Source: Firmicutes bacterium UBA5774
GTDB taxonomy: Bacteria > Bacillota > Clostridia > Peptostreptococcales > Anaerovoracaceae
Direction of reading: 5' to 3'
DNA: 13,940 bases
Assembly (NCBI GenBank): GCA_002418625.1
Contig: DIEM01000061.1
Span: 4,716-18,655, forward strand
Made by a program: the position numbers and the translations under genes. How positions within the stretch are numbered: position 1 is the stretch's first letter; every line of letters begins with the position of its first letter. The notes below the pieces were generated by a model. It searched no databases. It was not told the DNA's origin and saw only the letters and a program-made list of their open reading frames with translations. Shown piece after piece: positions 12,475 to 13,940 of the stretch.

Positions 12475-13940
12475 TTATCTTGCCTGCTCCGAACAGACAA
12501 TCGAAGCCTTTATGAATTCCCTGAATAAAGGCTGGGCTCTGTTCGGCCTCGATTTGAATTCCGGGTGATACTGAACGGCCGTAAACCATGGATGTTCTTT
12601 CAGTTCCACCGCTTCAACCAGCCTGCCGTCCGGAGACAGTCCTGACAACACCATTCCGGCCCGCTCGAATGCTTCACGAAAATCATTGTTGAATTCATAG
12701 CGGTGGCGATGCCTCTCATCAATAGACTCTGTCCGATAGGCTTTTTCCATATTTGTGCCGGGCCGGATCGAACAGGGATATGCGCCAAGCCTCATCGTAC
12801 CGCCCTTGTCCGTGATATTTCTTTGATCCGGCATGATGCCAATGACCGGATCCGGTGTTTCCTCGTCGAATTCCGTAGAATTGGCGCTGTTCAGACCCAG
12901 CACATTTCTGGCGAACTCAATGACAGCCATCTGCATTCCGAGGCAAATACCCAGGAATGGAATTTTGTTTTCTCGCGCATAACGGATCGCTTCTATCTTG
13001 CCCTCTATCCCCCTGTTTCCAAAACCTCCGGGAACCAGGATCCCATGACATCCCGCCAATGCTTGGGCAACACTGTCGGATGCTATATCTTCTGAATCGA
13101 CCCAAAGAATATTGACTTTCGCATTATTTTCTATTCCTGCGTGGAAAAGGGATTCTGCGACAGAAAGATACGCATCGTGAAGCTTGACATATTTCCCGAC
13201 CAGCGCGATGCTGATCGGGCGGTCGCAGCTTTTGATCCCCGAAACCATACTACGCCACTCCGTCAGATCCGGCTCTCCGCAATCAAGACCAAGCTTTCGG
13301 CATACGGTATTCCCAAGTCCGCCTTCCTCGAGCATCAGCGGCGCTTCATACAGCGATGCCACATCCGTATTGTCGATGACGCACTCCGGGCTGACATTGC
13401 AGAACATTGCGATTTTTCTTTTCATACCTTCTTCTATCTTCTCGTCACATCTGCAGACCAGTATATCGGGCTGAATCCCGATCGACAGCAGCTCCTTGAC
13501 AGAGTGCTGCGTCGGCTTCGATTTGTATTCAAGAGAACCCGGCACATAAGGAACCAGCGTCACATGGATGAACAGGCAGTTTTCACGGCCCTTTTCCAGC
13601 GACACCTGCCTGATCGATTCCAGGAACGGCTGGCTTTCAATGTCGCCGACTGTACCTCCGGTTTCAACGATGATCACATCGGCATCAGCGATGCTTGCCG
13701 CTGAATAGATATGACTCTTTATCTCATCGGTTATATGCGGAATGACCTGGACAGTCTGGCCCAGATATTCGCCTTTTCTTTCCTTATTCAATACATTCCA
13801 GTATACTTTCCCTGTTGTGATGTTGGATTTTACATTCAGATTTTCATCGATAAAACGTTCGTAATGGCCGAGATCCAGATCTGTCTCGGCGCCGTCTTCA
13901 GTGACGAATACTTCGCCATGCTGATATGGGCTCATGGTTC
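12475..13940 (-). CDS. pyrG: CTP synthase (5' end outside window)
   Basis: 488 codons of CTP synthase, which makes CTP from UTP, ATP and glutamine. The frame runs past the right edge: codons before the ATG at 13935 read (G)-T-M-S-P-Y-Q-H-G-E, matching the internal family sequence PGTMSPYQHGEV, so that ATG is not the start and about 50 N-terminal residues (including the P-loop) are missing. Visible synthetase motifs: VTEDGAETDLDLGHYERF, ETGGTVGDIES, SKPTQHSVKELL. The glutaminase domain (roughly the last 250 residues) has GGFGNRGIEGK, nucleophile Cys in FLGICLGMQ, and the His-Glu pair in YHPEFKSRP, all intact. Ends TAA, convergent with the LapA-like gene. Confidence 0.97.
   Translation of the reverse strand, partial: TMSPYQHGEVFVTEDGAETDLDLGHYERFIDENLNVKSNITTGKVYWNVLNKERKGEYLGQTVQVIPHITDEIKSHIYSAASIADADVIIVETGGTVGDIESQPFLESIRQVSLEKGRENCLFIHVTLVPYVPGSLEYKSKPTQHSVKELLSIGIQPDILVCRCDEKIEEGMKRKIAMFCNVSPECVIDNTDVASLYEAPLMLEEGGLGNTVCRKLGLDCGEPDLTEWRSMVSGIKSCDRPISIALVGKYVKLHDAYLSVAESLFHAGIENNAKVNILWVDSEDIASDSVAQALAGCHGILVPGGFGNRGIEGKIEAIRYARENKIPFLGICLGMQMAVIEFARNVLGLNSANSTEFDEETPDPVIGIMPDQRNITDKGGTMRLGAYPCSIRPGTNMEKAYRTESIDERHRHRYEFNNDFREAFERAGMVLSGLSPDGRLVEAVELKEHPWFTAVQYHPEFKSRPNRAQPLFREFIKASIVCSEQAR

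Noticed and set aside
11963..12589. 208-codon minus-strand frame across the LapA-like gene
   Set aside because: It is antisense to a gene with clear membrane helices and a ribosome-binding site, and overlaps the end of CTP synthase.

Overview
The window looks like chromosomal DNA of an anaerobic, amino-acid-fermenting Firmicute (class Clostridia). The reasons are a 4-hydroxybutyryl-CoA dehydratase closely resembling the Clostridium aminobutyricum enzyme, a class A flavodiiron protein, a small clostridial-type ferredoxin, strong AGGAG ribosome-binding sites, TTGACA/TATAAT promoters and many hairpin-plus-U-run terminators. This placement is inferred from gene content and protein resemblance; no database search was possible. 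No phage, transposon, CRISPR array or plasmid gene is visible. Most genes are ordinary housekeeping or metabolic genes.

Layout. (1) 1-2287, +: the 3' part of a large, apparently extracellular protein with a tandemly duplicated beta-rich module, a long amphipathic helical segment and a beta-rich C-terminus. (2) 2394-2759, -: a 121-residue protein made almost wholly of nine 11-residue KEKAGEKAEEL-type repeats (LEA-like), with its own terminator. (3) 3028-4636, +: a phosphate uptake pair, a DUF47/PhoU-like protein overlapping a PiT permease, behind a good promoter and a structured leader and ended by a clear terminator. (4) 4790-4978, +: a 62-residue ferredoxin-like protein with an unusual first Cys motif, with a palindrome on its likely -10 box. 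(5) 4979-5475: an intergenic stretch with three hairpins and a compact transcription unit (consensus -35, terminator) that holds a coding-like 51-codon reading frame lacking a start codon. (6) 5476-6927, +: 4-hydroxybutyryl-CoA dehydratase behind a leader hairpin that starts at the predicted mRNA 5' end. (7) 7011-8204, -: flavodiiron protein, convergent with the dehydratase across a shared bidirectional terminator. (8) 8326-8826, -: a PaaI-type hotdog thioesterase, divergent from tRNA-Thr(CGU) at 8947-9022; a near-perfect 28-bp palindrome between them gives an extended -10 element to each strand. (9) 9129-11675, -: a membrane-bound CHASE4-HAMP-PAS-GGDEF-HD-GYP c-di-GMP enzyme. (10) 11860-12428, +: a possible small gene overlapping a LapA-like membrane protein. 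(11) 12475-13940, -: CTP synthase, cut by the right edge.

How the genes may work together. The dehydratase carries an oxygen-sensitive [4Fe-4S] cluster and FAD, and the adjacent flavodiiron protein reduces O2 or NO, which fits an anaerobe that protects such enzymes; the ferredoxin could supply electrons. The link is only inferred from proximity. The surface protein, the phosphate transporter, the c-di-GMP enzyme and CTP synthase seem to be independent transcription units.
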